This document shows, piece by piece, positions 1-7,651 of a stretch of DNA of 64,000 nt. Every line of letters begins with the position of its first letter. The stretch's first letter is position 1. A model generated the notes under the pieces. The model saw nothing but the letters and a program-made list of their open reading frames with translations. It made no database searches and was not told where the DNA came from. Source of the DNA: an uncultured Sphingomonadales bacterium (GTDB lineage Bacteria > Pseudomonadota > Alphaproteobacteria > Sphingomonadales > Sphingomonadaceae). The position numbers and the translations under genes are program-made. Location: NCBI GenBank assembly GCA_903839675.1, contig CAIMDB010000032.1, positions 1-64,000 of the forward strand, read 5' to 3'.

Positions 1-432
1 GAGCAGCGGCGAATCCGACATCGCAAAGTGAACGTTCGTCCACGATGTGCCGTATGCCGTTGGGAAGATCAAACCAGAAGCGCCTGTAAGTGCGTTGGTG
101 ATGCCCTTCCACGACGTACGGCCCGTGCCCGAACCGGTCGAGACGTAACGGCCGGTGATGTTCGGCTGTACGTCGATCGTAGCGCAATTCAGTTCGCCGT
201 CAAATCCCGTGTAATAGCCTTCGGTGACCGAAGACGACGTACCGTCGTTCTTGCCGACTGCTTCGTTGCCGGAAATGCAGTTCAGTTCCTGCGGCAGAAT
301 GACAGCGATCGATGATGCACCCATGCCATGGAGTTCAGCAGTTGGGAACGTGACCTGAGCGTGAGCGCCAGAGACCGAAATCATGAAGAAAGCGGTGGTC
401 GTTAACGGCAGCATACTAGAGCTATTTGGCAT
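1..432 (-). CDS. PstS-like secreted substrate-binding protein, 3' part outside window
   Basis: 144 codons are visible before the frame leaves the left edge. The N-terminus has a secretion signal (hydrophobic LTTTAFFMISVSG, then AHAQ). The mature part has LHGMGASSIAVILPQELNC followed by YVSTGSGTGR, which resembles the phosphate-ABC-transporter PstS-like substrate-binding proteins of sphingomonads, where a Gly/Ser-rich loop contacts the anion. Start 432 has CAGGG nine bases upstream; Met at 414 is an alternative and gives a tidier signal peptide. The upstream region (433-600) is markedly AT-rich and probably carries the promoter. Family assignment rests on motif resemblance only. It is unclear whether the gene belongs to the host or to the adjacent integrated element. 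Confidence 0.55.
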   Translation of the reverse strand, partial: MPNSSSMLPLTTTAFFMISVSGAHAQVTFPTAELHGMGASSIAVILPQELNCISGNEAVGKNDGTSSSVTEGYYTGFDGELNCATIDVQPNITGRYVSTGSGTGRTSWKGITNALTGASGLIFPTAYGTSWTNVHFAMSDSPLL

Positions 433-723
433 TTTGATAAACCCTGAAAAGCTTCCAGTTGGTATGATCAAAGGATTGCATAAAAAATTTAATCCATCGC
501 CTGTTCTATTAGATAATTCTTCTATTAATTGCAAGCGTAAACAAAGCGTTAGTCGCAATCTTTTTGACCATCGCTGCGCTGCCGGACACTGTCGGCGATG
601 ATGTCAGCATGGTCGACATCAGCGGCTTAAACCCCCGCCAGGAAAACATCGCCCAAATGGAAATTGAATGAAATTATATGGTGGCCGCAATTGGTTCCAA
701 GTCATGGAGCGTCAGGTTAGAAT

Positions 724-1359
724 TTAGATGTTTTTATTCGCTGCCATTTTAGCCGCCCGCCGCAGCGAGGCCCTCCGCCCTTCATATAAGTCCTCCACAT
801 ACCGACGCTCAAACCGGTCAAGAAACTCATTCTTGGCCTGTATGCGCTCCTGAAGCGCCTCACGGGTGCGTGTGCGTGTAAACTTTGACAGCGCCTCAGA
901 ACGCGCCGTGAGCGCCTCTATGGCCTTCGTAGAGCGGGTTACGGCGTTATCGTACTGCGAGCGGTAAGACAGGCCCCAGCCCTTGACTGAGGCGAAGCTG
1001 TGGCCACCCGGGGGCAAGATAATCTTACAGCACGGCCGCTTGGTGCTGGGGCACATAAAGTGCCAACGCTTGCCGCCAAACCGCATCCGCCTCGATATGA
1101 GTGGCACGCTTTGCATGACCGGCCGTCCAAAGCATGCCCCCTCTATCCGTAAGCTGGGATAAGGGATGTCGCCAGTGAAGGTGGTTGACAGGAAGATGTC
1201 GCCTATAAGTTTACCATCCAGTTGCCACCGGCGCTGAAGGCGGTGGTCCATGAACTCCAGCAACATACCACTCTTACGGAGCATGGCCATGTCGAGCGCG
1301 ATGCAATCCTCAACCGTGGGCTTGTACGTTTTTACGGCTGGAGGGTGGAAGGATGTCAT
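724..1359 (-). CDS. Hypothetical protein with zinc-ribbon-like core
   Basis: 211-residue hypothetical protein of the integrated element. The middle has GGKRWHFMCPSTKRPCCKII, then LPPGGHSFASVKGWGLSYRS. This pattern (GG-RWWF-CP-T, LPPG-F, GLAYRSQ) is shared by a widespread family of unknown function in alphaproteobacterial genomes and islands. The cysteines near residues 117-125 could be a degenerate zinc knuckle. The C-terminal third is charged and probably a long helix. Start at 1359 has a weak AGCAGGG upstream. No function can be assigned. Confidence 0.6.
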   Translation of the reverse strand: MTSFHPPAVKTYKPTVEDCIALDMAMLRKSGMLLEFMDHRLQRRWQLDGKLIGDIFLSTTFTGDIPYPSLRIEGACFGRPVMQSVPLISRRMRFGGKRWHFMCPSTKRPCCKIILPPGGHSFASVKGWGLSYRSQYDNAVTRSTKAIEALTARSEALSKFTRTRTREALQERIQAKNEFLDRFERRYVEDLYEGRRASLRRAAKMAANKNI

Positions 1360-1717
1360 GCCCTGCTTGCTGACCGAAATCTTCTGGGTAACTCAGAACT
1401 AACCAACAATTCTTGGCCAATGGTGCGGCTGGAGAATACCGCATGTCGCGGAAGGCGCGGAAGCCTGCCTCCCACGCGGAAGGTCGCTTTCGCTCCCATC
1501 CGCTCTTCGCTTCGCTTGGGGAGGCACGCGTCCGCTTCATCCGCTCCGATCATAGGACCTGACAAGCCTCTGGCGACTTAAGCACCCCTGTTCTCATGTT
1601 CTTACTGTTCCAGCATTTTTAATAAAGAAGACAATACATCACTGTTATAGCTGCCTTGAAAGAAGCTGGAACATGAAGAACACAAGAACAAAGAGCGAAA
1701 CTTTGGCCGATTTTGTA
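1360..1717. other. Non-coding stretch with imperfect inverted repeat
   Basis: No convincing gene. The short open frames here have low-complexity translations and no usable ribosome site. The only structure noticed is an inverted repeat with arms 1593-1614 and 1665-1686, 18 of 22 positions matching, each containing the half-site TGTTCCAGC or its complement. It lies just downstream of the primase-like gene. Confidence 0.5.
1593..1686. repeat. Imperfect 22-bp inverted repeat
   Basis: Arms 1593-1614 and 1665-1686 match at 18 of 22 positions around a 50-bp AT-rich centre. It could be a transcription stop for the primase-like gene, a protein-binding site or a relic repeat. The sequence does not decide. 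Confidence 0.4.
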
Positions 1718-3121
1718 CTACCCTGCCCCCTTCATAGCCGCAGATTTTCCGCCATTACGAACCCTAGAAATTTCGGCGTTCAATGCCGCGGCCTCACATT
1801 TTTGCCAATGGCCGTGGTTGCGAACTGCGTAACAATTTTCAGTACTATATCCCAACCGAATTTTTTTAAGCTTACAAATACCTGCCCGATCCATCGCATG
1901 CCGGATTGAAGGCTTTGTAATAGGATTATTGCTATAGACTTGCAGGGTGGCAAACTCGTCATTTAATTCTGACGCAGTGATTACGTCAGTTGGCCAACTT
2001 GCGACAATGGCTTTGCTAATGGCATCCTCAGCAGATTGACTGAACTCCACCATAGCCACTTTTGCTTCGTTCATTGGCGGCCTCTGCCCGGGGTTGAATG
2101 TTGAAATATCGCGCTGCCGCAGAAACTCTCCCACAGATGCAATGAATTCGGGCTTGCTAAGAAGGTCATACAGGCTCTCATAATAGGGAGCGGCCTTTGC
2201 CTCACCTTGATGACAGACAACCCAAAACCTGCGGTCGTGCTCGTCCAACGGCAGCGCGCCTGTGTGGTTCGAAAATATAAGCCAGCGCGCGGCGTTGTGC
2301 TCAATACGCTTGCGGCAATATTTTGGATTAATTTCGCGGTGCTCTGGTGTGACAATCTGACGCAAGCGATTAGACGTCTTGTAAATGTTCGCCCCCCCGC
2401 CTTCATTAACCTCATCAACAATCGCCAGCATGCAGCGCGAAAGCCGGTCATTGAAACCGCCATCGAGCAAACCCGCAAGGTCTAGCGATGCAGCAACGTT
2501 ACCAATCCATAGACGGGTTAAAACACTGGCAATCCAGTTGCGACCAGTTCCATGGGTACGCGACTGATGAAGCCAACCAAAATGAGGAAGGATGCCGGGT
2601 TTTTGCTCAATATGAGCAAGCCAGTCCAAGAACGCTTCAGCATCTTCGCCCCAAAGCCAATTCACGTGATCAACAAAATACGCAGCCAAGCTGGGCCAGT
2701 CGATAGGCACTTCACAACGCACATGGGACTGCCAAATGTTAAGCGCACGCCTTCCACTCGGGCACAGCGTCATGCGAGGTGCGCCTGCATGAAAAGTCAG
2801 AGTATCCGCCTCCAGACGCTCACGGCTTTCAAGCCATAATTTGCTTGCTGAAGCCGATTTACTGTTTCCAACGGCATCAATTATTTGGTGCTTTGAGCCA
2901 GCAAGTGAATTCTTAAAATCTGCCAGCGTGAAAACTGACTGCGGGTGCTCTAAATCGGCAACTTGAGAGCCATCACGAATAAACACATAGCGGTGAAGTA
3001 TTTCGTTCAACGTCAAAATTTCTGTCCGCGGGATGTCGTCCTGACCCATGCCAATCAGAGCATTTTCTTTCCGCTGGGCGTTCCGCCTTTCCACGGGATC
3101 AGCAGTCATGGCCAATGCCAT
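1718..3121 (-). CDS. Phage/plasmid primase-helicase-like protein (DUF5906-like)
   Basis: 467 residues. The C-terminal half looks like the helicase-type ATPase of phage/island primase proteins: a P-loop-like HGTGRNW near residue 190, a Walker B-like MLAIVDEVNEG at about 231-241, a sensor-like FSNHTGAL at about 284 and an arginine-finger-like DRRFW at about 296. Such proteins start replication of satellite elements. The P-loop lysine appears replaced by arginine (GTGRN rather than GTGKN/S), so ATP hydrolysis may be altered. No obvious primase catalytic domain is seen in the N-terminal 130 residues, so this may be a truncated or helicase-only form. It overlaps the upstream HTH gene by 23 bp, suggesting co-transcription. 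Confidence 0.65.
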   Translation of the reverse strand: MALAMTADPVERRNAQRKENALIGMGQDDIPRTEILTLNEILHRYVFIRDGSQVADLEHPQSVFTLADFKNSLAGSKHQIIDAVGNSKSASASKLWLESRERLEADTLTFHAGAPRMTLCPSGRRALNIWQSHVRCEVPIDWPSLAAYFVDHVNWLWGEDAEAFLDWLAHIEQKPGILPHFGWLHQSRTHGTGRNWIASVLTRLWIGNVAASLDLAGLLDGGFNDRLSRCMLAIVDEVNEGGGANIYKTSNRLRQIVTPEHREINPKYCRKRIEHNAARWLIFSNHTGALPLDEHDRRFWVVCHQGEAKAAPYYESLYDLLSKPEFIASVGEFLRQRDISTFNPGQRPPMNEAKVAMVEFSQSAEDAISKAIVASWPTDVITASELNDEFATLQVYSNNPITKPSIRHAMDRAGICKLKKIRLGYSTENCYAVRNHGHWQKCEAAALNAEISRVRNGGKSAAMKGAG

Positions 3122-3293
3122 TTACCAAAGCCTCCAAGCTAGCCGCGGGAATGACAGTCCGCCTACCGATACGAACTGCTTTCAGGCGGCCTGAAGCGAT
3201 GTGGGAATATATGGTTGTGCGGCCAAGGCTGGATGCCGTGCAGGCTTCACGAATAGAAAAGCTAAGCTTCACCGGATTGTAACAATTAGACAA
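3099..3293 (-). CDS. Excisionase-like HTH DNA-binding protein, TTG start
   Basis: 64-residue protein with a MerR/excisionase-type helix-turn-helix: FSIREACTASSLGRTTIYSH, then a wing GRLKAVRIGRRTVIPAASLE. Such proteins in integrated elements act as directionality factors or regulators. The frame is open up to 3434, but the TTG at 3293 has a strong AGGAGG seven bases upstream and starts just before the HTH, so the upstream 47 codons are probably not translated. It overlaps the primase-like gene by 23 bp. Family confidence is good; exact role is inferred from context. Confidence 0.7.
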   Translation of the reverse strand: MSNCYNPVKLSFSIREACTASSLGRTTIYSHIASGRLKAVRIGRRTVIPAASLEALVNGIGHDC

Positions 3294-3397
3294 CTTGGAA
3301 CCTCCTCGTCCTTGTTTGAACGGGTGGCTAAATGTTGCCGAAAAATCACGCGGTACACCCACAAAATCGCGCGACTTCGCGTGAATTTCGCGCGCAG

Positions 3398-4096
3398 CTA
3401 AGTCTTCGTAATTACGGCCTTTGCTTCTTTCCACGCTGGGCGAAAAACGTTGTCACGCGTTAAACCCTTGTGTTTAGGATCGGCGGTGAATGCAGGCCAC
3501 GCATTCCCCTCCCCATTGCCATTGCCAGAACGTATCCAAACAAGGCACCATTCAACGACGTCTCCATGCGTCGGCATGGATGGTCGGCGCGGAGGAAACT
3601 CTATCAAGAGACCCTCACGATGTACCCCTATGTCGTAGGCACAAGTTTCTGGCGGCTCCCCTGCGGTGATAAGTTGTATTGTCCCGCGGATAGGGGAGGC
3701 CTTACCCCCACGCCATTCTAAGGCCTCAAGGGCCACAAGGGAGCCTGCGGGGGTTCTCCTACCAACAGTCGCCACCCGCCCCTGCTCAATCGCAATGAAA
3801 AGGGAGCGCTCCAGTCCTTTTGCCTTAGCATCGCAGGCCATGAGGGCGATATGATATTGCCCCCTAACAATGAAATCCGCGTCATTCCCTTCCAAAAAGA
3901 ATTCAGCCCAACACTTTAACGTAGCAAGATCGTTGTAATCGCGGCACGCAATCCATGTGAGAGCCTCTTGCCACGTCCACCATTCATCCTGAGCGCAAAC
4001 CTTAGCGGCCCGTTCCATGTTAATGCCAGCTAGGTCGAGCAGAGCAATTCGGATTTCCTGCAAAGTTGGCTCTTTGCCAGCTTTAGCCGCTGTCAT
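3398..4096 (-). CDS. Hypothetical protein coupled to the integrase
   Basis: 232 residues from ATG 4096, which overlaps the integrase stop in an ATGA arrangement (4093-4096). This indicates translational coupling; the open frame extends to 4138. The protein is acidic-to-neutral with many Trp residues (DEWWTWQEALTWIACRDY near residue 40). A later segment, RSLFIAIEQGRVATVGRRT, resembles positions in island-encoded hypotheticals. No known domain or catalytic motif was recognised. Its place between integrase and excisionase-like gene suggests an accessory role in the element. Confidence 0.6.
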   Translation of the reverse strand: MTAAKAGKEPTLQEIRIALLDLAGINMERAAKVCAQDEWWTWQEALTWIACRDYNDLATLKCWAEFFLEGNDADFIVRGQYHIALMACDAKAKGLERSLFIAIEQGRVATVGRRTPAGSLVALEALEWRGGKASPIRGTIQLITAGEPPETCAYDIGVHREGLLIEFPPRRPSMPTHGDVVEWCLVWIRSGNGNGEGNAWPAFTADPKHKGLTRDNVFRPAWKEAKAVITKT

Positions 4097-5295
4097 GATA
4101 ATCCCTGACGCAATTGATCGAGGTAGTCGCTCCACCATTGTGCCATCTGCACGCGCTCCTGCCAGTGCGCGCCCCGATGATACACTGCACGAACCTTATC
4201 GCTGTCACCGTGGGCAAGGGATCGTTCAATTGCGTCTGCTGACCATTTGCCACTTTCATTCAGCAGTGTTGATGCCATCGCGCGGAAGCCGTGCGCTGTC
4301 ATTTCATCAGTGGCGTAACCAAGTCGACGCAACGCAGCATTCAAAGTGTTTTCAGACATTGGGCGAGCCGAAGTTCTTATGGATGGAAAAACATAACCTT
4401 CACGCCGACTTGTCTGCGCTTTGGCCTGCATCAAAATCTCAAGGCTCTGCCGCGACAGTGGCACCTGATGCGGCTTTCGCATCTTCATCTTATCAGACGG
4501 AAGGGCCCAAACTGCGTTGTCTAAGTCGAACTCCTCCCAACAGGCCTGCCGCAGTTCCCCCGGCCGCACAAAGACATGCGGCGCAAGTTCAAGGGCCAAC
4601 TTTGTCGAGATGTTACCCTGGTAACCGTCGATGGCGCGCAGCAACCCTCCGACTGAGCCCGGGTCAATGATGGCCGCATGCGGCTTGCTCTCAGGAGACA
4701 AGAGCGCGCCACGAAGATCGCGGGTCGGGTCAGAGGCAAGCCGCGCAGTGGCGACGGCGTAGCGAAACACGCCGCTGGCAAGCTGCAGCGCCCGCCGCGC
4801 GGCTTCACGCGTGCCCCTCGCTTCAATTTTGCGGACGGCCGCCAACACATCTTGCGGCTCAATGTCGACGATTGGCATCCGGCCGATCGCCGGTGTCAAC
4901 AGAGAGAGAAGATAAGCGTTCTTTGCAACGGTACGCTCAGCCCAACCCCTGTGGCCGTCGCCTTTGCGCTTCTCGCAAAATTCGGTCGCGATCAGAACAA
5001 AACTATTCGCGGCATCAATTCGACCGCGCGCCTTTTCACGCTGCTTTTCCAATGACGGGTCTTTTCCTGCCGCTATGACCGCCCGCGCAGCATCCCTCCT
5101 CTTACGCGCTTCGCTCAACCCAATTTCAGGATATGTGCCGATGGCGAGCATTTTTTCGCGACGATCCACCCGATACTTGAGGCGCCACCACTTTCCGCCC
5201 GCAGGTTGAACCAACAAAAAAAGTCCTTGGGCATCGCCCATCTTGTATGCCTTGGCGCGCGGTTTGGCTGTCCTAACTGCTGTATCGGTCAACAT
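4093..5295 (-). CDS. Tyrosine-type site-specific integrase, P4 family
   Basis: 400 residues, the usual length for P4-like integrases. Residues 1-85 are the arm-binding (DUF4102-type) domain (LTDTAVRTAKP, GLFLLVQPAG, IGTYPEIGLSEARKRRD). Residues 100-190 form the core-binding domain. The catalytic domain shows Arg244 (RPGELRQA), His335 and Arg338 (AHGFRAMAS), His362 (LAHGDSDKVR) and nucleophile Tyr372 (AVYHRG), so it looks intact. It is transcribed away from the adjacent tRNA-Phe 3' end, the standard geometry for an element integrated into a tRNA gene. The stop overlaps the start of the next element gene. Confidence 0.93.
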   Translation of the reverse strand: MLTDTAVRTAKPRAKAYKMGDAQGLFLLVQPAGGKWWRLKYRVDRREKMLAIGTYPEIGLSEARKRRDAARAVIAAGKDPSLEKQREKARGRIDAANSFVLIATEFCEKRKGDGHRGWAERTVAKNAYLLSLLTPAIGRMPIVDIEPQDVLAAVRKIEARGTREAARRALQLASGVFRYAVATARLASDPTRDLRGALLSPESKPHAAIIDPGSVGGLLRAIDGYQGNISTKLALELAPHVFVRPGELRQACWEEFDLDNAVWALPSDKMKMRKPHQVPLSRQSLEILMQAKAQTSRREGYVFPSIRTSARPMSENTLNAALRRLGYATDEMTAHGFRAMASTLLNESGKWSADAIERSLAHGDSDKVRAVYHRGAHWQERVQMAQWWSDYLDQLRQGLS

Positions 5296-5460
5296 ATGGG
5301 GGTAATTCTCCAGTAGCTCTTGCCACCTACCCCCAGACCAACCCCCAAAGTGAGATGGCTTTCCGTGAACCCACGTGAACGTCAGCGAACAATTGATCGC
5401 AATATATTAAGGATTTAGGTGCTTTGCAAAGACTTCTGCGAACGGCGGCGAACGCTGAAG

Positions 5461-5536
5461 TGGTGCCCGGGGACGGATTCGAACCGCCGACACGCGGATT
5501 TTCAATCCGCTGCTCTACCAACTGAGCTACCCGGGC
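5461..5536 (-). tRNA. tRNA-Phe (GAA)
   Basis: 76 nt including encoded CCA at 5461-5463. Acceptor arms GCCCGGG / CCCGGGC pair perfectly. The D-loop has AGCTCAGTTGGTAGAGC, the anticodon stem GGATT/AATCC carries GAA, and the T-arm contains GGTTCGAATCC. Its 3' end faces the integrase gene 165 bp away, so it is the likely attachment site. No duplicated 3' fragment was found between 432 and 2000, so the other att site probably lies outside the window. Confidence 0.96.
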
Positions 5537-5538
5537 AT

Positions 5539-5558
5539 TCGCAGGGGTGTCCCTGCGA
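5539..5558. other. Small perfect hairpin before tRNA-Phe
   Basis: TCGCAGGG, loop GTGT, CCCTGCGA: 8-bp perfect stem between yacG and the tRNA. There is no T-run, so it is more likely an RNA processing or stability element than a terminator. Confidence 0.4.
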
Positions 5559-5583
5559 CGATGAAGCGCGCCTATAAGCAGGC

Positions 5584-5775
5584 TTAGGTGTCGCTGTCCA
5601 GCCCCGAATCCGCTTCATCATCGTCAATGCGCGCAGGCACGCGATAGCCTTCGCCCAGCCAGTTGAGCAGATCACGGTCCTTGCATCCGCGCGAGCAGAA
5701 GGGGAGGTGGTCAACCGCGGCAGGCTTGCGGCACAGCGGGCACAGAGCGGGCTTGTTATCGTGTTTGGGAGACAT
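5584..5775 (-). CDS. yacG: DNA gyrase inhibitor / zinc-binding protein YacG
   Basis: 63 residues. Four cysteines form the YacG zinc site: CPLC near residue 13 and FCSRGCKDRDLLNWL at about residues 28-42. In E. coli YacG binds the GyrB C-terminal region and blocks DNA binding. Start ATG 5775 lies inside the 3' end of the upstream RNase-like gene (20-bp overlap). The tail is acidic. It is the last protein gene of the infA-maf-RNase-yacG run before tRNA-Phe. Confidence 0.88.
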   Translation of the reverse strand: MSPKHDNKPALCPLCRKPAAVDHLPFCSRGCKDRDLLNWLGEGYRVPARIDDDEADSGLDSDT

Positions 5776-6778
5776 GGCCGCTCCATAGCGCAACTTTGGG
5801 GTCCGCGACCAGCGTGACGGCGCCGCCAAGCCGCGGGGCAAGCTGATCAGGGGCCCGTGCCGCCTCCAGCACCTGCACAACAGCCGGCGCGGCGGTGATG
5901 GTGACGGCACCGATCAGGCCCGACCGTTCCGCCCGTCGCATCAGCGCGAAAGCGGCACGGCGGGTTGGATCAGCGCGGACGAGTTCAATGAGCGAGCGGC
6001 GCGGGCGCGGGCGGATGATTTGCATCAAGCCAAAGCCGTTGACGGCGGTGGCCTCTGCCCCTTCGCCAACGCCCGCCGTCACCGCGTCCGCCACTTTCTT
6101 GCGTGCGTCCTTGTTTGAGACGGTCGGAAAATCGATCACCGTGCTGCCGCCGATGCCAAACAGACGGATCGCGCGCCCCGCCGCCTCGGCTGCCGCCAGC
6201 GCCAGCGCATCGGCATCCAGCCAGCCATCAACGTCAATCAGCGTCATGGCCTGTGTCGGGATGATCGACAGCGACCCGCCGGGGAAATCGACTTGGCCCG
6301 TTTCCGCCTGTTCGATGATTTCGCTCCAGCCTGCGTCCTCCAACAGATCTGGCCCATAAGGGTCGACGGTGCGGATAGGATGGTCTGTGGCCTCGATACG
6401 GTCTCTGAGTGCGGATGCGCCGCCCGGAATGGCATCGGGGGCGGCAGGACGGGCTTTGGCCCGCTTGTGCACGCGGCCATCAAATATCGGTTCGCGGACA
6501 ATCTCGACAAGGACCTCGCTCTTAAGGCTCGTCCTCTCAGGCAGAGGTTCTAGGATTGCCTCAAAGTCCGGATTGGTGTTCGGCGCGTCGCCGGGCGCGG
6601 ACAGGCGCACAATCCCGCGGCGTCCCTGCACCTGAATTTCGATGACGCGCATGGAGAGCACATCACCGGGCTGGAGCGGGGCCGGAAACGCCTCCAGATG
6701 CGCCTCAACCGCGCGTCCGCCGTCCAAGAGAAGCGCCCGGTTCTCGCCCAGACCCTTCTCATAGAGCCACTCAGCCAT
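5756..6778 (-). CDS. Short, divergent ribonuclease E/G-like protein
   Basis: 340 residues, far shorter than RNase G (about 490) or RNase E. The catalytic-core signatures remain: TLIDVDG near residue 181 and GGSTVIDFPTVSNKDARKK near 207-225, containing the two aspartates that hold the catalytic Mg2+ in the family. The N-terminal S1/5'-sensor part is reduced, and the CPxC zinc-link of classical RNase E/G is not seen. It is probably an endoribonuclease in RNA processing, but substrate and 5'-end sensing may differ. The start overlaps the maf stop (8 bp), and infA-maf-RNase-yacG form an operon. Confidence 0.75.
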   Translation of the reverse strand: MAEWLYEKGLGENRALLLDGGRAVEAHLEAFPAPLQPGDVLSMRVIEIQVQGRRGIVRLSAPGDAPNTNPDFEAILEPLPERTSLKSEVLVEIVREPIFDGRVHKRAKARPAAPDAIPGGASALRDRIEATDHPIRTVDPYGPDLLEDAGWSEIIEQAETGQVDFPGGSLSIIPTQAMTLIDVDGWLDADALALAAAEAAGRAIRLFGIGGSTVIDFPTVSNKDARKKVADAVTAGVGEGAEATAVNGFGLMQIIRPRPRRSLIELVRADPTRRAAFALMRRAERSGLIGAVTITAAPAVVQVLEAARAPDQLAPRLGGAVTLVADPKVALWSGHVSQTR

Positions 6779-7367
6779 TCAGGATGCCCGCCGCCTGCAA
6801 CAGCGCACGGGTTTCAAACAGCGGCAGGCCCATCACGCCGGAGTGCGAGCCGGAGAGGCTGCGAACGAACGCCTCGGCATAACCTTGGACCGCATAGCCA
6901 CCCGCTTTGCCATGCCATTCCCCGCCTGCCACATAGGCATCGATCTCCGACGCGCTCAGCCGTTTGAAGGCAAGCGTGCTGGTGGAGACGCGGTGGCGCG
7001 CTTTGCCCGTCGCATCGATGAGCGTGACGGCAGAATGGACGCGGTGACGGCGGCCGGAAAGCAGGGTGAGGAACGCCCGCGCGTCGGCTTCAGTTTCTGC
7101 CTTGCCGAGGATGCGCGCGCCGACCGCGACGACGGTATCGGCGGAAAGAATGGCCGCCCCCGCGCGCCGCGCGGCCACGACTTCTGCCTTTTCCGCCGCG
7201 ATACGCTTTGCATAAGCAAGGGGGCGTTCGCCCTTGTGCGGGGTCTCATCGCAATCAGCGGGGTCAACCAGATCAGGCGTGACGCCAATACGCTTCAGCA
7301 GCTCAAGCCGCCGGGGGGAAGCCGATGCGAGGACGAACATCACGGGGCGACGCCCGGTGTCCGTCAC
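6771..7367 (-). CDS. maf: Maf family nucleotide pyrophosphatase
   Basis: About 198 residues. Maf signature [17 protein letters not shown] at the N-terminus, followed by DETP, LSADTVV and [13 protein letters not shown]. Maf proteins hydrolyse non-canonical nucleoside triphosphates and can affect septum formation. The GTG at 7367 overlaps the infA stop (GTGA), suggesting coupling. ATG 7340 is an alternative start that gives the compact [10 protein letters not shown]-terminus. Conserved residues appear complete. Confidence 0.92.
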   Translation of the reverse strand: MTDTGRRPVMFVLASASPRRLELLKRIGVTPDLVDPADCDETPHKGERPLAYAKRIAAEKAEVVAARRAGAAILSADTVVAVGARILGKAETEADARAFLTLLSGRRHRVHSAVTLIDATGKARHRVSTSTLAFKRLSASEIDAYVAGGEWHGKAGGYAVQGYAEAFVRSLSGSHSGVMGLPLFETRALLQAAGILNG

Positions 7368-7582
7368 TTGAAGCGATAGGTGATGCGGCCCTTGGTCAGA
7401 TCATAGGGTGTCAGTTCAACCAACACCTCGTCACCAACAAGAACGCGGATGCGGTTCTTGCGCATCTTGCCGGCAGTATGGCCGAGGATTTCGTGATCAT
7501 TCTCAAGTTTCACGCGAAACATAGCGTTGGGCAGCAGTTCCACGACTGCGCCGCGCATCTCGAGAAGTTCTTCCTTGGCCAT
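7364..7582 (-). CDS. infA: Translation initiation factor IF-1
   Basis: 72 residues, the exact family length. One S1/OB-fold domain with [20 protein letters not shown] and [22 protein letters not shown]-1 binds the ribosomal A site during initiation. First gene of the infA-maf-RNase-yacG operon. Confidence 0.98.
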   Translation of the reverse strand: MAKEELLEMRGAVVELLPNAMFRVKLENDHEILGHTAGKMRKNRIRVLVGDEVLVELTPYDLTKGRITYRFK

Positions 7583-7651
7583 GCAATCTCTTTGGCTACT
7601 GTTTTCGCTGGGCGCGGTCCTTAACGCGCAAAAGCATAAAAGGGAAGCGCC

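Noticed and set aside
1310-1565. Two overlapping 69-76 codon minus-strand frames
   Set aside because: No ribosome site, Arg-rich low-complexity translation, and overlap with the start of the 211-residue gene.
432-2000. Left attachment site of the tRNA-Phe element
   Set aside because: No copy of the tRNA 3' sequence (GGATTCGAACC with flanks) was found by reading this part.
5327-5786. Small minus-strand frames across tRNA-Phe
   Set aside because: The translation (NPRVGGSNPSPG) is the well-known artefact of reading a tRNA gene as protein.
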